Of a DNA stretch of 64,000 nt, positions 31,795-44,399 are shown piece after piece. The notes under the pieces were generated by a model. It was not told the origin of the DNA, did no database searches, and saw only the letters and a list, made by a program, of their open reading frames with translations. A program made the position numbers and the translations under genes. Where the stretch lies: positions 124,001-188,000 of the forward strand of contig NZ_JAIEZV010000002.1 in assembly GCF_019599545.1 (NCBI RefSeq), written 5' to 3'. The stretch's first letter is position 1. Each line of letters starts with the position of its first letter. The DNA comes from Halobacillus sp. Nhm2S1 (lineage in GTDB: Bacteria > Bacillota > Bacilli > Bacillales > Halobacillaceae).

Positions 31795-31830
31795 CCGTAT
31801 CTCCGACCGTTTCCATTAACTTGTAGCTCT

Positions 31831-31858
31831 ATTATATCAGAGAGGGAGATGTTTTCAA
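31831..31858 (-). promoter_or_regulatory. Sigma-A promoter of glpD
   Basis: TTGAAA (31853-31858), a 16-base spacer and a perfect TATAAT (31831-31836) on the minus strand. The start is predicted near 31824, giving a leader of about 195 bases. Just downstream ATGGAAACG matches the left half of a catabolite-responsive element, but the right half does not fit. Confidence 0.75.
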
Positions 31859-31862
31859 GGAA

Positions 31863-34177
<2,315 letters not shown>

Positions 34178-34214
34178 GATGTGATCTCCTTTCTGTGTAC
34201 CACGTTTGACGTAC

Positions 34215-34255
34215 AAAAAACCACACAACATTAGTTTGATCTAATCATTGTGTGG
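34215..34255 (-). terminator. Leader terminator of glpFK / end of the glpP transcript
   Basis: CCACACAA pairs perfectly with TTGTGTGG, with an inner TTAG/CTAA stem and six T residues on the minus strand. It lies 28 bases after the glpP stop and 38 bases before glpF. ACGGA lies just before the stem, as in the glpD leader. It can end the upstream operon and be a GlpP antitermination target. Confidence 0.88.
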
Positions 34256-34283
34256 ATCCGTCAGCCTCTTCACGAAAAGGTGA

Positions 34284-34844
34284 TTATGTATTCTCGCTGT
34301 TAAAACGCCATAATTCAGAACGTGAAGTAGAGACGGCAGAAGCACCCGAAGCGAGCGCTTGATCCACTTCTTCCTTAGTACGAATCAAGCCTCCAGCAAT
34401 AACAGGAATGCCGATATGCTCCTTGATCTCTTTTATCATTCCCGGTAAAACGCCTGGTAAAACTTCAACAAAGTCCGGAGCCGTTTTTTGAATGAGCTTC
34501 ACATTATGTTCAATCGCCTGACTGTCGATTAAAAACAGCCGCTGTACTGAAACAAGATGATACTTTTTCGCTTGCTGAATGACATGAGCTCTCGTGGAAA
34601 TGACGCCATCAGGTTTCACTTCCTGCCCTATGTATTCCATGCCATAATCGTCCGCTTTCAAACCTTGGATCAAGTCTACATGCACAAAAACTTTTTTACC
34701 GGCCTTTTGTCCAATTTTAACCAGTTTCCTCAAAAGTCCCAGACGGCTTTCTAAAAGGATGATATAATCCGTTTCACTTTCTAACAAGGCTTCAAATTCT
34801 TTAATTTTCTTCACTGCAGGCAGAACCGACTGAGTCAAAGTCAT
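34284..34844 (-). CDS. glpP: Glycerol-3-phosphate responsive antiterminator
   Basis: GlpP binds glycerol 3-phosphate and the glp leader RNAs to prevent premature termination. The 186-residue protein is a small TIM-barrel-like fold: VLPAVKKIKEFEALLESETD, VFVHVDLIQGLKADDYGMEY, VISTRAHVIQQAKKY, DFVEVLPGVLPGMIKEI and PVIAGGLIRTKEEVDQAL are typical. Its ATG overlaps the yvoF stop by four bases, so here it is probably transcribed with the hprK operon, in contrast to its separate position in B. subtilis. Confidence 0.93.
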   Translation of the reverse strand: MTLTQSVLPAVKKIKEFEALLESETDYIILLESRLGLLRKLVKIGQKAGKKVFVHVDLIQGLKADDYGMEYIGQEVKPDGVISTRAHVIQQAKKYHLVSVQRLFLIDSQAIEHNVKLIQKTAPDFVEVLPGVLPGMIKEIKEHIGIPVIAGGLIRTKEEVDQALASGASAVSTSRSELWRFNSENT

Positions 34845-35362
34845 TCTTCTCCCCCGTTCTTTCTTCGTTCTTCCATCTGTTCTTTCGTATAGATGAGCTG
34901 CATCGGATTCCCTCCTACAAAGGAACCAGCAGGCACATCTTTATGCACCAAAGTACCGGCAGAAACAACAGCGCGGTCACCGATTGTCACACCAGGGAGA
35001 ATCGTCGTGTTGGCTCCAATCAACACTTCATCTCCAATCACAACATTTCCGAGACGGTACTCTTCAATCAAATATTCATGAGCGAGAATGGTTGTATTGT
35101 AACCAATGACTGAATTTCGCCCTACCTTGATTTTTTCAGGAAACATAATATCCACCATGACCATCAAGGCAAAAGCCGTTTGATCCCCAACCTTCATATG
35201 CAGAAAAGTCCGGTACAACCAATTCTTCATGGAAAGAAAAGGGGTGTACCGGGCCATTTGAATCACGATGAAGTTTTTGACCACTTTGAAAAACGGGACC
35301 GTCTTATAAATGTGCCAAAGTGAATTGGCTCCTTTGACCGGGTAGCGTTCCGTTTTCCTCAT
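34841..35362 (-). CDS. yvoF: Acyltransferase of the left-handed beta-helix family (YvoF)
   Basis: The 173-residue protein has hexapeptide repeats (IKVGRNSVIGYNTTIL, GDEVLIGANTTILPGVTIGDRAVVSAG) of the LbH acetyltransferase fold, with a short hydrophobic N-terminal region. Homologues are annotated as O-acetyltransferases, but the substrate is unknown. It follows ppaX by four bases in the hprK-lgt-yvoD-ppaX-yvoF operon, as in B. subtilis. Confidence 0.88.
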   Translation of the reverse strand: MRKTERYPVKGANSLWHIYKTVPFFKVVKNFIVIQMARYTPFLSMKNWLYRTFLHMKVGDQTAFALMVMVDIMFPEKIKVGRNSVIGYNTTILAHEYLIEEYRLGNVVIGDEVLIGANTTILPGVTIGDRAVVSAGTLVHKDVPAGSFVGGNPMQLIYTKEQMEERRKNGGEE

Positions 35363-35366
35363 ACAG

Positions 35367-36005
35367 TCATCCTCCTGTAATTTTTAATAAGTCTCGCATA
35401 TTATCGAGCATGTAATCGGGGTTCAGATCGTCAAGTACTTTACGCCCTTTCACGGTCCAGGCTACTCCGGCCGTTTTCGTCCCCGCATTCTGCCCTGCTT
35501 CAATATCGTGTGTATTATCTCCGACCATCATCGCCTCAGAAGCCTGCGCATTCAGAAGGTTTAAAGCCTTCACAATCGGCTCCGGGTGTGGCTTCGCATT
35601 CGTCACATCATCCAATGTAATAATCGTTTCAAATAAACCGTCCAAATTTGTCAGTTCAAGCCCCATATGAACGGTATTCCTCATTTTCGTGGTAACAATA
35701 CCTAATTTGTACCCTTGATCTTTCAGCGTTTCAATCGTTTCCACTACGCCATCATAGGCTTTAACGTAACGGTTATGGTTTTCAATGTTATGTTTACGAT
35801 ACGTCTCGACCATTTCCTCTACTTTATCAGGGTTCACTTTGTGCAGACTCTCCCTCAAAGGAGGGCCGATAAAGTCGAGAATCTCCTCACGCTCATAAGT
35901 GCGATCAGAATATTGTTCAATCGTATGGCTGAAAGAAGCGATGATCAATTCGTTGGTATCGATCAACGTTCCATCTAAATCAAAGAGAATGGTACGTATG
36001 CTCAT
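35367..36005 (-). CDS. ppaX: Pyrophosphatase PpaX (HAD family)
   Basis: PpaX hydrolyses the pyrophosphate made when HprK/P dephosphorylates P-Ser-HPr, helping drive that reaction. The 212-residue HAD protein has ILFDLDGTLIDTNELI with the nucleophilic aspartate, GIVTTKMRN, AKPHPEPI and MVGDNTHDIEAGQNAG. The start MSIRTILFD is chosen; it gives a 26-base overlap with the yvoD end. The frame upstream of it is inside yvoD. Confidence 0.94.
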   Translation of the reverse strand: MSIRTILFDLDGTLIDTNELIIASFSHTIEQYSDRTYEREEILDFIGPPLRESLHKVNPDKVEEMVETYRKHNIENHNRYVKAYDGVVETIETLKDQGYKLGIVTTKMRNTVHMGLELTNLDGLFETIITLDDVTNAKPHPEPIVKALNLLNAQASEAMMVGDNTHDIEAGQNAGTKTAGVAWTVKGRKVLDDLNPDYMLDNMRDLLKITGG

Positions 36006-36936
36006 TGGAAGGATCCTTTCTTTTCTGTTGTAGTCTGTTCCAAACGAAGCCGACAACAGCCGTTAACACTATTGCCGTCAATAAACGGATCAAAAGCAGT
36101 GGCCAAACGGGAATGCCGAGCGGAATGAAAATGAGAGTATCCTCAACGACTGCGTGACAAGAGACGAGGAAGAGAATGGCTAGATACATATCTTTCCTGG
36201 AAACCCCGTCCTCTTCCACTGCCTGAATCATCAAGCCTGCACCGTAAGCGAGCCCGATGGTAAGCCCCGCAACAAGTGTCATGGATGTGTTGCGTTCCAT
36301 CCCTAGGAACCTTGTTACAGGGGCTACCCAGCCAGAAAAACGGTCCAGCCATCCCTTTTCACGTAAATACTGCATGAAAATCATCAAAGGGATGACAATC
36401 AAAGCAAGCTGCACGATGCCCATGAAGGCGGTCTGCACTCCCTGAAAAATGATTTCTGCCCATCCATTAGGATCAACTGTCTTTTCAGGCGCAAAACCGT
36501 ATTTCGCTGTTTCGCCTCCGCCTTTCCAGAAAATATTGATGAGGGCAGCTGAAACCAATGCAAGCCCCAGCCGGACGCCGGCCACAAACCACCAGCTCAC
36601 GCCGACCCTTTTAGCCACAGTTGATTCAATCAGTAAGTTATGGGAAAAGGAAAGCATCACGGCAAGGATGAATACTTCTTTTACCGTAAAATCGAAAGAG
36701 ATGATGGCTGCAATACCTGCATAAAGATTCAACATATTTCCAATAACAAGAGGTACAGCGGCTTCACCGGAAAGTCCGATCCAACCCATCAAAGGTTCTA
36801 ATTTATTCATGACCCATGGGAGGACAGGCGTGTACTGGAGGATTGTAACGATTAACGTTACGGGAAAAATGACTTTTCCAAGCGTCCACGTCAACTCCAG
36901 TCCCTTTTTACTTCCACGTTTTAGAATCCCCTTCAT
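35980..36936 (-). CDS. yvoD: YvoD-like membrane protein with nucleoside-recognition (Gate) domains
   Basis: The 318-residue integral membrane protein has about eight hydrophobic segments and two similar halves with the Gate pattern (SGEAAVPLVIGNMLNLYAGI and GMERNTSMTLVAGLTIGLAY). Relatives include SpmA/SpmB and FeoB gate regions. No substrate is known. The conserved location between lgt and ppaX supports the name. Confidence 0.88.
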   Translation of the reverse strand: MKGILKRGSKKGLELTWTLGKVIFPVTLIVTILQYTPVLPWVMNKLEPLMGWIGLSGEAAVPLVIGNMLNLYAGIAAIISFDFTVKEVFILAVMLSFSHNLLIESTVAKRVGVSWWFVAGVRLGLALVSAALINIFWKGGGETAKYGFAPEKTVDPNGWAEIIFQGVQTAFMGIVQLALIVIPLMIFMQYLREKGWLDRFSGWVAPVTRFLGMERNTSMTLVAGLTIGLAYGAGLMIQAVEEDGVSRKDMYLAILFLVSCHAVVEDTLIFIPLGIPVWPLLLIRLLTAIVLTAVVGFVWNRLQQKRKDPSNEHTYHSL

Positions 36937-36949
36937 GCTACCTGCTCCC

Positions 36950-37783
36950 TTATTTTACTTTCTTTCCGTTATAATATTTATTCGCCATGCCATTCTTTCT
37001 GCGGTAAATGATCGCAATGACCGCTCCAAGGACTAGCACAATAGAGATAAATTGTGCCGTACGTATCTCACCGAATAGATAAAGGCTGTCTGTCCTCATG
37101 CCTTCGACAAAGAAACGGCCGACAGAATACCAGATCACATAACTTAAGAACACTTCTCCACGGCGAGGGTTAAATTTATGACGTAATACTAACAGCAAAA
37201 CAAATCCGACGATATTCCAAAGGGATTCATATAAAAAGGTCGGATGATAGATGGTACCATCAATACACATTTGCTGGTTAATGAACCCAGGCAAATACTG
37301 CATAAAATTATTATAGAATGATTCGGATACTGGACCTCCGTGGGCCTCCTGGTTCATAAAATTACCCCAGCGCCCAATTGCCTGTCCTAGAATAATACTG
37401 GGCGCAGCAATGTCCGCCATCATCCAGAATGATAATCCCTTAATTTTCGTATAAATATAGGCGGTCAACACGGATCCAATCAGTGCCCCGTGAATGGCGA
37501 TTCCGCCTTCCCACACGGCAAAAACTTTCCACCATGGGCCTCCAGCATAACGATCCCATTCGAAAATGACATAATAAAGTCTGGCACACACGATGGCTGC
37601 CGGAATCGCAAATACGACGATATCGACCATGTAATCTTTTTTCAAACCGAGACGTTCGGTCTCTCGCGTTGCAATCCATAGTCCGAGAAATGCGCCTGTG
37701 GCAATAATTAAGCCATACCAGTATATCGAAAGCGGACCTAATTGGAGGAAGACCGGGTTCAACGGTTCAGGTGTACACATCAT
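36950..37783 (-). CDS. lgt: Prolipoprotein diacylglyceryl transferase
   Basis: Lgt attaches diacylglycerol from phosphatidylglycerol to the lipobox cysteine of prelipoproteins. The 277-residue membrane protein contains the signature [42 protein letters not shown] and [10 protein letters not shown]. An AAGGAGG ribosome site precedes the start. One client in this window is the cytochrome lipoprotein CccB. Confidence 0.96.
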   Translation of the reverse strand: MMCTPEPLNPVFLQLGPLSIYWYGLIIATGAFLGLWIATRETERLGLKKDYMVDIVVFAIPAAIVCARLYYVIFEWDRYAGGPWWKVFAVWEGGIAIHGALIGSVLTAYIYTKIKGLSFWMMADIAAPSIILGQAIGRWGNFMNQEAHGGPVSESFYNNFMQYLPGFINQQMCIDGTIYHPTFLYESLWNIVGFVLLLVLRHKFNPRRGEVFLSYVIWYSVGRFFVEGMRTDSLYLFGEIRTAQFISIVLVLGAVIAIIYRRKNGMANKYYNGKKVK

Positions 37784-37798
37784 TAACGGTTTCCTCCT

Positions 37799-38731
37799 TT
37801 ACTCCTGTGATTGGTCTTGGTCGATGACTTTCGTCAAACGCTCTGAAAACTCTTCAGCAGCATTGACACCCATGCGCTTCAATCGGAAGTTCATAGCAGC
37901 CACTTCGATAATGACAGCAAGGTTACGGCCAGGACGTACAGGAATAGTTGCTTTCGGAACTTGAACATCCATGATCTTCATCGTTTCTTCTTCTAAACCA
38001 AGACGATCGTATTGTTTGTTCTTCTCCCACAATTCAAGGTTGATGACGAGCGTGATCCGTTTATAGCTTCGAACAGCTCCAGCACCGAACAGTGTCATCA
38101 CATTGATAATGCCTAGTCCACGAATTTCCAAAAGGTGCTCAATCAGTGGAGGACTGTTTCCAATTAACGTATCATAATCCTCCTGTCGAATTTCAACACT
38201 ATCATCAGCCACAAGACGGTGACCGCGCTTGACTAATTCCAAAGCAGTCTCACTTTTACCCACACCACTTTGACCTGTGATCAAGACACCAATACCGTAA
38301 ATGTCGACTAGTACACCATGGATGGCCGTAAACGGAGCAAACTTGGTTTCCAAATAATTCGTCAGGCGACTAATTACTCTTGTCGTCTTATATGGCGATA
38401 ACATCAATGGAACACCAGCCTCATTTGCGGCTTCACTAAGTTCATCAGGAATATCCATTCCCCGGGTAATAACGATTCCAGGTGTCACATCTGTACAAAG
38501 TTTTTCTGCTCGTTCTCTTCTCTGGTCTTTCGTCAGTTCATTAAAGTATGAGAGTTCTGTCTTGCCGAGCAGCTGTAGACGATCTTTCGGATAGAATTTG
38601 AAATACCCTGTCATTTCTACTCCAGGACGAGAAATATCACTCATATGTATTTCACGGTGGACGCCGTCAGCACCGGCAACGAGTTCAAGCGCAAATTGTT
38701 CTAACAAATCTTGTGTACGGACCTTGCTCAT
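37799..38731 (-). CDS. hprK: HPr kinase/phosphorylase
   Basis: HprK/P phosphorylates HPr and Crh on Ser46 in response to fructose-1,6-bisphosphate and ATP, and reverses it with phosphate. At 310 residues it equals the B. subtilis protein. The P-loop [28 protein letters not shown], the signature [15 protein letters not shown] and [21 protein letters not shown] [16 protein letters not shown] are visible. The start [10 protein letters not shown] with GGAGG upstream is chosen over a longer in-frame ATG. Confidence 0.97.
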   Translation of the reverse strand: MSKVRTQDLLEQFALELVAGADGVHREIHMSDISRPGVEMTGYFKFYPKDRLQLLGKTELSYFNELTKDQRRERAEKLCTDVTPGIVITRGMDIPDELSEAANEAGVPLMLSPYKTTRVISRLTNYLETKFAPFTAIHGVLVDIYGIGVLITGQSGVGKSETALELVKRGHRLVADDSVEIRQEDYDTLIGNSPPLIEHLLEIRGLGIINVMTLFGAGAVRSYKRITLVINLELWEKNKQYDRLGLEEETMKIMDVQVPKATIPVRPGRNLAVIIEVAAMNFRLKRMGVNAAEEFSERLTKVIDQDQSQE

Positions 38732-38869
38732 TTGTCCATCAACCTCCTCTTTCATCAATCACTGTCCCCTATTGTAGCATGTTTTTAATAAATCTTGGAT
38801 AGGGAGGTTTTTTACCACCATTTCCCTTAGAGAGATCATCGCTACGGTAGTGGTAGTAAAGGAATTCAA

Positions 38870-38900
38870 TAAAAATACCGTATGAGCGGGCTCATACGGT
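38870..38900 (-). terminator. Terminator of yvlB-yvlD
   Basis: ACCGTATGAGC pairs perfectly with GCTCATACGGT around a 2-nt loop. The minus strand continues ATTTTTATT. It lies just after the yvlD stop and before hprK. Confidence 0.85.
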
Positions 38901-38907
38901 ACGGGGG

Positions 38908-39261
38908 TTATTTTTTCATGTCCTTGATTAAGCTGTTCAACACAAGGTTGATCAGAGATATGATAATCGCGGCGATGATAGTCATGCCAAAACCATCAAT
39001 CTCAAAAGTACTTCCTAGGAAAGCATCCGTCAGCCACAAGGTAATGGCGTTGATGATGAACAGGAATAGACCGAGAGATAGAATCGTAATCGGTAATGTA
39101 AGAATAACTAAGACCGGTCTTACGATGGCATTAAGAATCGATAGAATGAATGCCGCTAGCAATGCGCCTCCAACACCGTCAATGATTACAGAATCGAAAA
39201 GTGCTCCGACCGCAATAATTGCAATGGCGTTAACGACGATATGGATCAGCCAATTTTTCAT
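38908..39261 (-). CDS. yvlD: Phage-holin-IV-like membrane protein YvlD
   Basis: The 117-residue protein has four hydrophobic helices (WLIHIVVNAIAIIAVGALF, LLAAFILSILNAIVRPVLVI, SLGLFLFIINAITLWL, GMTIIAAIIISLINLVL), typical of the small four-TMS family related to mycobacterial holins. Bacterial chromosomal members are not phage holins by evidence, and their role is unclear. It is linked to yvlB and hprK as in B. subtilis, but yvlA and yvlC are absent. Confidence 0.88.
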   Translation of the reverse strand: MKNWLIHIVVNAIAIIAVGALFDSVIIDGVGGALLAAFILSILNAIVRPVLVILTLPITILSLGLFLFIINAITLWLTDAFLGSTFEIDGFGMTIIAAIIISLINLVLNSLIKDMKK

Positions 39262-39295
39262 AATTTCACTCTGCCTTTCGTGAATCGTTTTCTTC

Positions 39296-40327
39296 TCAGA
39301 GACGGACAGGAGGTTGTACGGTGACAGAACCCGTCTTCGTCTCTGCTTCTATATGATATGCATTTTCGAATTGTTCGTACGCTTCGAATTCCAACATTTT
39401 GTTAGCAACATCTTTTCGATCTTTCAATATCTTGTAATTTTCTAATTCACATTGAATTTGACCGAATTTCGTCCTCAAAACACCATCGATTTTCTTTTCT
39501 GTTGGAAGAGACACTTGTATTTTTCCAGTGGTGGTTTTATAAAAACCTGTGTGTGCTTTTGCCCCGTTATAATCAACAGTTATTGAGCTACTGACCGTAG
39601 AAGCATCCGCTTTTCCAAGATCTCCTGAAAGTGATATAGCTCCATTAATCGTGTCTGTTTCACACTCTTCAAAAATGCCTTCTAGCAATTGGACCGCACC
39701 ATTGCCAGTCTGTATCTTACATGTCTCTCCAGAAAGCTGCTTCGCTTTCACAGATCCGTTTGATGTTTTCATCTGGAAATGATCACTCTTAATGTTCTCA
39801 AGGTCAAGATTTCCATTCGTTAATTGGGATTTGATAAATTCGTATTTTTTATTGGGAATGTATAAATCGACATTCATTTTTATCTTCTTTGATGGACTGG
39901 CGATGCGCAGAAGACCATTCTTTATATCCATTTGTGTCTCATCATGAAACCTTGCTCGCGCCTCTTCTTCTGTTTCCACTTGATAGACTTTAACCTGATA
40001 GGAAGCTTTTACATCCTCCTGATCCCAAGTATGAACGTTTAAAGAACCGTTGGATATAGAAAGATCGGCATCTTGAAATTCTTCGCGAGGAAGAATCGAA
40101 TCATCACTGAATTCAACATATTCTCCAAATGAAAAATCGAAATCAGCATTTTTAATTTTCTCCATGGCATCATCCAGAAAATTTCTCAGTCCGTACTTAG
40201 ACTTCTCACGTTGCTCTGATTCTTTTGAAGAAGGTTGTTCTACAGCTTCTAATAGTTTCGCTCCTTCTTCGGCAGAGATGGTGCCTTTTTCGATCATTTG
40301 TAGAATTTTCATACGTTCTTCATTCAT
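39296..40327 (-). CDS. yvlB: DUF4097-family protein YvlB
   Basis: The 343-residue protein starts with a short SHOCT-like helical hairpin (MNEERMKILQMIEKGTISAEEGAKLLE), followed by a long repetitive beta-strand domain (DLSISNGSLNVHTWDQEDV, LTNGNLDLENIKSDHFQMKT, TKTGSVTVQ). This is the putative adhesin/LiaG-like DUF4097 fold. No signal peptide is seen. The B. subtilis homologue is in a cell-envelope-stress operon; a similar role is inference. Confidence 0.85.
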   Translation of the reverse strand: MNEERMKILQMIEKGTISAEEGAKLLEAVEQPSSKESEQREKSKYGLRNFLDDAMEKIKNADFDFSFGEYVEFSDDSILPREEFQDADLSISNGSLNVHTWDQEDVKASYQVKVYQVETEEEARARFHDETQMDIKNGLLRIASPSKKIKMNVDLYIPNKKYEFIKSQLTNGNLDLENIKSDHFQMKTSNGSVKAKQLSGETCKIQTGNGAVQLLEGIFEECETDTINGAISLSGDLGKADASTVSSSITVDYNGAKAHTGFYKTTTGKIQVSLPTEKKIDGVLRTKFGQIQCELENYKILKDRKDVANKMLEFEAYEQFENAYHIEAETKTGSVTVQPPVRL

Positions 40328-40383
40328 AAGATCAGCTCCTTTTCATCTCTTACGTTTTTCCCTATCGAAAGGGTTCAAAAACT

Positions 40384-40422
40384 AAAAAACACCTGAGAAA
40401 ACTTGGTTGGTTTCTCAGGTGT
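40384..40422 (-). terminator. Terminator of yojF-bshB2
   Basis: ACACCTGAGAAA pairs perfectly with TTTCTCAGGTGT around a 10-nt loop, with six T residues on the minus strand. Confidence 0.9.
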
Positions 40423-40428
40423 AAGGGT

Positions 40429-41085
40429 TCATTGGAATTTGTGCGTGTAAAAACGTTCTGTTTTCAGTCGTTCTAATTGCTCAGATGCCTGGTCATGATC
40501 CTCGATCAAACTCATCATCCCGTCAGCCTGGGAGAGATGCGCCTTGATGGCTGCTAATTTTCTTTCCCAGTAAGGTCGTACATCCGCAACAATGTCAGGC
40601 TTTCCTAAATCCTGTTCGGATTGATTGGAAATGGCGTGCATCCATACTTGGGGACGGTTCTCCTCTGGCATGTCCTCCACAGCATCAATCACTGCAGCAC
40701 CAAGCGCATCATGGTCGGGATGAACAGCATATCCAGGGTAATGAGTAATGATAATGGTAGCTCCTAATGCCTCGATTCGTTCTTTCAAGTGCTCAGCCAC
40801 TTGCTGCCGGGGTTCAAACTCTAATGTTTTATCCCTGTAGCCAAGCATTTCAACGTCTATATCCAATTGTTTGGCTGCTTCAGCCAGCTCCTTCTTCCGA
40901 AAAGAAGAAAGCGTTTCGCGATTAGCGAATACTGGATTGCCCATGTTCCGGCCCATTTCCCCGAGGGTACCACATAGATAGGTGACCGGTACGCCTTCAT
41001 CACGGAATTTAGAAATTGTTCCAGACGCTCCGAACGATTCATCATCCGGATGAGGGAAAATGACAACCACTCTTTCCTTACTCAT
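40429..41085 (-). CDS. bshB2: Bacillithiol biosynthesis deacetylase BshB2
   Basis: BshB2 is a zinc-dependent LmbE-like deacetylase that removes acetate from GlcNAc-malate in bacillithiol synthesis. The 218-residue protein has the metal motif VVVIFPHPDDESFGASGT, GTLGEMGRNMGNPVFANRE, GYRDKTLEFEP and HYPGYAVHPDHDA. The start MSKERVVVIF is chosen (GAGGCGG upstream) and overlaps the yojF end by 8 bases. The yojF-bshB2 pair matches B. subtilis yojFG. Confidence 0.93.
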   Translation of the reverse strand: MSKERVVVIFPHPDDESFGASGTISKFRDEGVPVTYLCGTLGEMGRNMGNPVFANRETLSSFRKKELAEAAKQLDIDVEMLGYRDKTLEFEPRQQVAEHLKERIEALGATIIITHYPGYAVHPDHDALGAAVIDAVEDMPEENRPQVWMHAISNQSEQDLGKPDIVADVRPYWERKLAAIKAHLSQADGMMSLIEDHDQASEQLERLKTERFYTHKFQ

Positions 41086-41449
41086 CTGGATCCGCCTCAT
41101 GGGAAAAAGGTGTTTCACTGATTTCGAGAGCAACCATTAAACGGCCTTCGCGATCATGACCTGCCATAAGCAGGCGATTCTTTTCATCGATTTCGAAATC
41201 CGTCAATCCCTCAGCATAAACCCAGCCTAAGTCCAGTTTCAGACCTACGCGGTAAGATCCTCCAGTACTGACGATTTTTCCGTGTTGATAAGAGACTTGC
41301 GCATTTCGGATGAAAGCACCGACGTTGTACGCATTTTCATCGAAGTGACTGGCATAAGCCCCGTTTGTCGTTTCTAAGTGTACATAAACTTCTTTATTTG
41401 CTAGTTGATCAATTTTTTCTTGAACAACATTCTGTTGAATGGCATCCAC
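41078..41449 (-). CDS. yojF: YojF family protein (DUF1806)
   Basis: The 123-residue soluble protein of unknown function is always found with bshB2. Family stretches are VYVHLETTNGAYASHFDE, AFIRNAQVSYQHGKI, YRVGLKLDLGWVYAEGLTDFE and LLMAGHDREGRLMVALEISE. A GTG start at 41449 is chosen because GGGAGG lies 8 bases upstream; the longer frame would start in that site. A role in bacillithiol metabolism is only suggested by the linkage. Confidence 0.88.
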   Translation of the reverse strand: MDAIQQNVVQEKIDQLANKEVYVHLETTNGAYASHFDENAYNVGAFIRNAQVSYQHGKIVSTGGSYRVGLKLDLGWVYAEGLTDFEIDEKNRLLMAGHDREGRLMVALEISETPFSHEADPDE

Positions 41450-41515
41450 TCGTATTCCTCCCGTCAAACGATTCTTGTTTAACGATACTCAATTTAGAGA
41501 CAAGCGTCAAAACAT

Positions 41516-44392
41516 CTACTTGTTCCCTACTTTTTCACGGGCATTCATTTTCTTATCCATCCGTGCCCGGTCTCGTTCCAGTACCGGTTTTAAATAACGG
41601 CCTGTATAGGAAATCTCCTGTTCCGATACATGTTCAGGAGTGCCGCTTGCGATAATTCGACCTCCGTTTTCGCCACCCTCTGGTCCGAGATCAATGATGT
41701 GATCGGCTTCTTTGATGACATCAAGGTTGTGCTCAATGATTAATACGGAATCCCCGTTATCTACAAGTCTTTGCAACACTTTCAGTAACCTTGAAATGTC
41801 ATCCACATGCAGACCTGTTGTTGGCTCATCCAAAATATAAAAGGACTTTCCATTCGAGCGGCGATGGAGTTCACTGGCAAGCTTCACTCGTTGCGCTTCT
41901 CCTCCGGAGAGAGTAGTGGCAGGTTGACCGAGTTTAATATATTCAAGTCCTACATCGGCGACCGTTTGTAGTTTGCGCTTAATTTTAGGAATGTTCGCAA
42001 AGAAGTCGAGCGCTTCCTCAATGGTCATTCCTAATACATCAGCGATGCTCTTTCCTTTGTACTTCACTTCCAAAGTTTCACGGTTATACCTTTTCCCGTC
42101 GCAAACTTCACAAGGAACATAAACGTCAGGAAGGAAGTGCATTTCAATCTTAATGATTCCATCCCCACGACAGGCCTCACAGCGGCCACCCTTGACATTG
42201 AAACTGAAGCGGCCTTTTTTATATCCTCTGATTTTCGCTTCATTTGTTTGAGCGAAAACATCACGGATATCATCAAATACACCCGTATAGGTAGCCGGAT
42301 TGGAGCGTGGAGTCCGTCCGATCGGGGATTGATCGATATCAATCACTTTATCCAGATGTTCCATACCTTCAATCGTTTGATGCTTCCCGGGTTTTTGTTT
42401 TCCATTGTGCAGCTTCATTGAAAGTGACTTATACAGGATCTCGTTAATGAGTGTACTCTTTCCAGAACCGGAAACGCCTGTTACAGCTGTGAACACTCCG
42501 AGCGGAATTTCTGCATCCACTTTTTTTAGGTTGTTTTCTTCTGCGCCTTTAATTTTCAGGAAGCGGTCATCCGCCTTCCGACGCTCTGCTGGTAAAGGAA
42601 TAAACTTTTTACCTGAAAGATATTGACCCGTCAAGGATTTACGGCTCTTCATCACCTGTTTTGGTGTTCCTTGAGTGACAATATCACCACCGTGTGCACC
42701 TGCTCCAGGTCCAATGTCGATCAGGTAATCCGCGGCCAGCATTGTATCTTCATCATGCTCAACGACAATCAGCGTATTATCAAGATCGCGCATCCGCTTC
42801 AAGGTATTGATCAATCGGTCATTATCCCGCTGATGAAGACCAATGGACGGTTCATCGAGTACATATAGAACGCCAGTAAGGGCCGAACCAATTTGGGTAG
42901 CCAGTCGAATTCGCTGAGCCTCACCACCGGACAGTGTTCCAGCCGAACGGGAGAGGGTTAAATAATCCAATCCTACGTTCGCTAAGAAGCTGAGACGTTC
43001 GCAGATTTCTTTAAGAATCATCCGGGCGATCGTTTCTTCTTTTTCGGTCAACTCAAGGGCTTCGAAAAACTCCTTTGCTTCTGTCACGGAATAGTCGGTT
43101 GCGATACCGATATGCTTCCCGTTGATTAGTACCGCCAGCGCTTCTTCATTTAAGCGATTTCCTTTACATTTCGGACACGGTTTTTGGGCCATGTACTTTT
43201 CCATCTGTTCACGGATGTAATCAGAGCTCGTTTCACGGTAACGACGAGCAATGTTCGGAATAACGCCTTCGAAGAAAATATCGTTTTCCCGCACTTTTCC
43301 AAAATCATTTTCATAACGGAAGTAGATTTTGTCTTCCCCACTTCCATAAAGCACCTTTTCTTTATGTTCTTCCGGAAGATCACGGAATGGTTTATCCATA
43401 TCGATTCCATAATGATCGGCAACACTTTTCAGAAGCTGAGGATAGTATTGAGAACTTTGCGGCTCCCATGCAGCAATAGCATGTTCATTCAGGGAGCGGC
43501 TCCAATCAGGGATGACGAGGTCGATGTCGACTTCTAGTTGTGTCCCTAACCCGTCACAACGATTACAAGCTCCATAAGGGCTGTTGAATGAGAACATTCT
43601 TGGCTCTAATTCACTAACGGAAAAACCACAGATTGGACAGGCATGGTGTTCACTGAACATCAGCTCTTCTTCTCCGATTACATCCACGATCGTATGACCA
43701 CCGCCAAGTTTAAGAGCTGTCTCAATAGAGTCAGAAAGTCGTCCTTCTACACCTTCTTTTACAACGATTCGATCGATGACGACCTCAATCGAGTGCTTTT
43801 TATTTTTCTCGAGATTTATTTCCTCGGAAATTTCGCGCATTTCCCCATCGACACGAAGGCGGATATAGCCTTCCTTCTGGAGCTGCTCAAAAACTTTAGC
43901 GTGTTCACCTTTTCTACCAGACACCACGGGCGCAAGGATTTGGAGCTTCGTTCTTTCCGGATATTCCATCACGCGGTCGACCATCTGTTGAACCGTTTGT
44001 GAACTTATTTCCACGCCGTGCTTCGGACAAGTCGGACGACCGATCCGGGCGAACAACAGCCGCAGGTAGTCATAGATTTCCGTTACGGTACCGACGGTTG
44101 AACGAGGGTTTCGGCTCGTCGTTTTCTGGTCAATGGAGATTGCCGGTGACAGTCCTTCAATGGAGTCCACATCGGGTTTGTCCATTTGTCCTAAAAACTG
44201 GCGTGCATAAGCACTCAGTGATTCAACGTAGCGTCTCTGTCCTTCTGCATAAATCGTATCGAAGGCCAAAGAAGACTTCCCTGAACCGGACAAACCAGTC
44301 ATCACGACCAGTTTGTTTTTCGGGATGTCGATATCGATATTTTTTAAATTGTGAGCACGTGCTCCTCTAATACTGATATGTTTACTGGCCAT
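41516..44392 (-). CDS. uvrA: Excinuclease ABC subunit A
   Basis: UvrA recognises DNA lesions as a dimer and loads UvrB. The 958-residue protein has two ABC ATPase modules: [20 protein letters not shown] and [19 protein letters not shown], with signatures [17 protein letters not shown] and [16 protein letters not shown]. Zinc-finger cysteines occur at CPICGF, CNRC, CEAC and CEVC. It follows uvrB by seven bases, so uvrBA is one operon. Confidence 0.98.
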   Translation of the reverse strand: MASKHISIRGARAHNLKNIDIDIPKNKLVVMTGLSGSGKSSLAFDTIYAEGQRRYVESLSAYARQFLGQMDKPDVDSIEGLSPAISIDQKTTSRNPRSTVGTVTEIYDYLRLLFARIGRPTCPKHGVEISSQTVQQMVDRVMEYPERTKLQILAPVVSGRKGEHAKVFEQLQKEGYIRLRVDGEMREISEEINLEKNKKHSIEVVIDRIVVKEGVEGRLSDSIETALKLGGGHTIVDVIGEEELMFSEHHACPICGFSVSELEPRMFSFNSPYGACNRCDGLGTQLEVDIDLVIPDWSRSLNEHAIAAWEPQSSQYYPQLLKSVADHYGIDMDKPFRDLPEEHKEKVLYGSGEDKIYFRYENDFGKVRENDIFFEGVIPNIARRYRETSSDYIREQMEKYMAQKPCPKCKGNRLNEEALAVLINGKHIGIATDYSVTEAKEFFEALELTEKEETIARMILKEICERLSFLANVGLDYLTLSRSAGTLSGGEAQRIRLATQIGSALTGVLYVLDEPSIGLHQRDNDRLINTLKRMRDLDNTLIVVEHDEDTMLAADYLIDIGPGAGAHGGDIVTQGTPKQVMKSRKSLTGQYLSGKKFIPLPAERRKADDRFLKIKGAEENNLKKVDAEIPLGVFTAVTGVSGSGKSTLINEILYKSLSMKLHNGKQKPGKHQTIEGMEHLDKVIDIDQSPIGRTPRSNPATYTGVFDDIRDVFAQTNEAKIRGYKKGRFSFNVKGGRCEACRGDGIIKIEMHFLPDVYVPCEVCDGKRYNRETLEVKYKGKSIADVLGMTIEEALDFFANIPKIKRKLQTVADVGLEYIKLGQPATTLSGGEAQRVKLASELHRRSNGKSFYILDEPTTGLHVDDISRLLKVLQRLVDNGDSVLIIEHNLDVIKEADHIIDLGPEGGENGGRIIASGTPEHVSEQEISYTGRYLKPVLERDRARMDKKMNAREKVGNK

Positions 44393-44399
44393 ACTCTTT

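Noticed and set aside
31803-31818. Half match to a catabolite-responsive element (ATGGAAACG) in the glpD leader
   Set aside because: The left half is perfect, but the right half (GTCGGA) does not fit, so it is mentioned only under the promoter.
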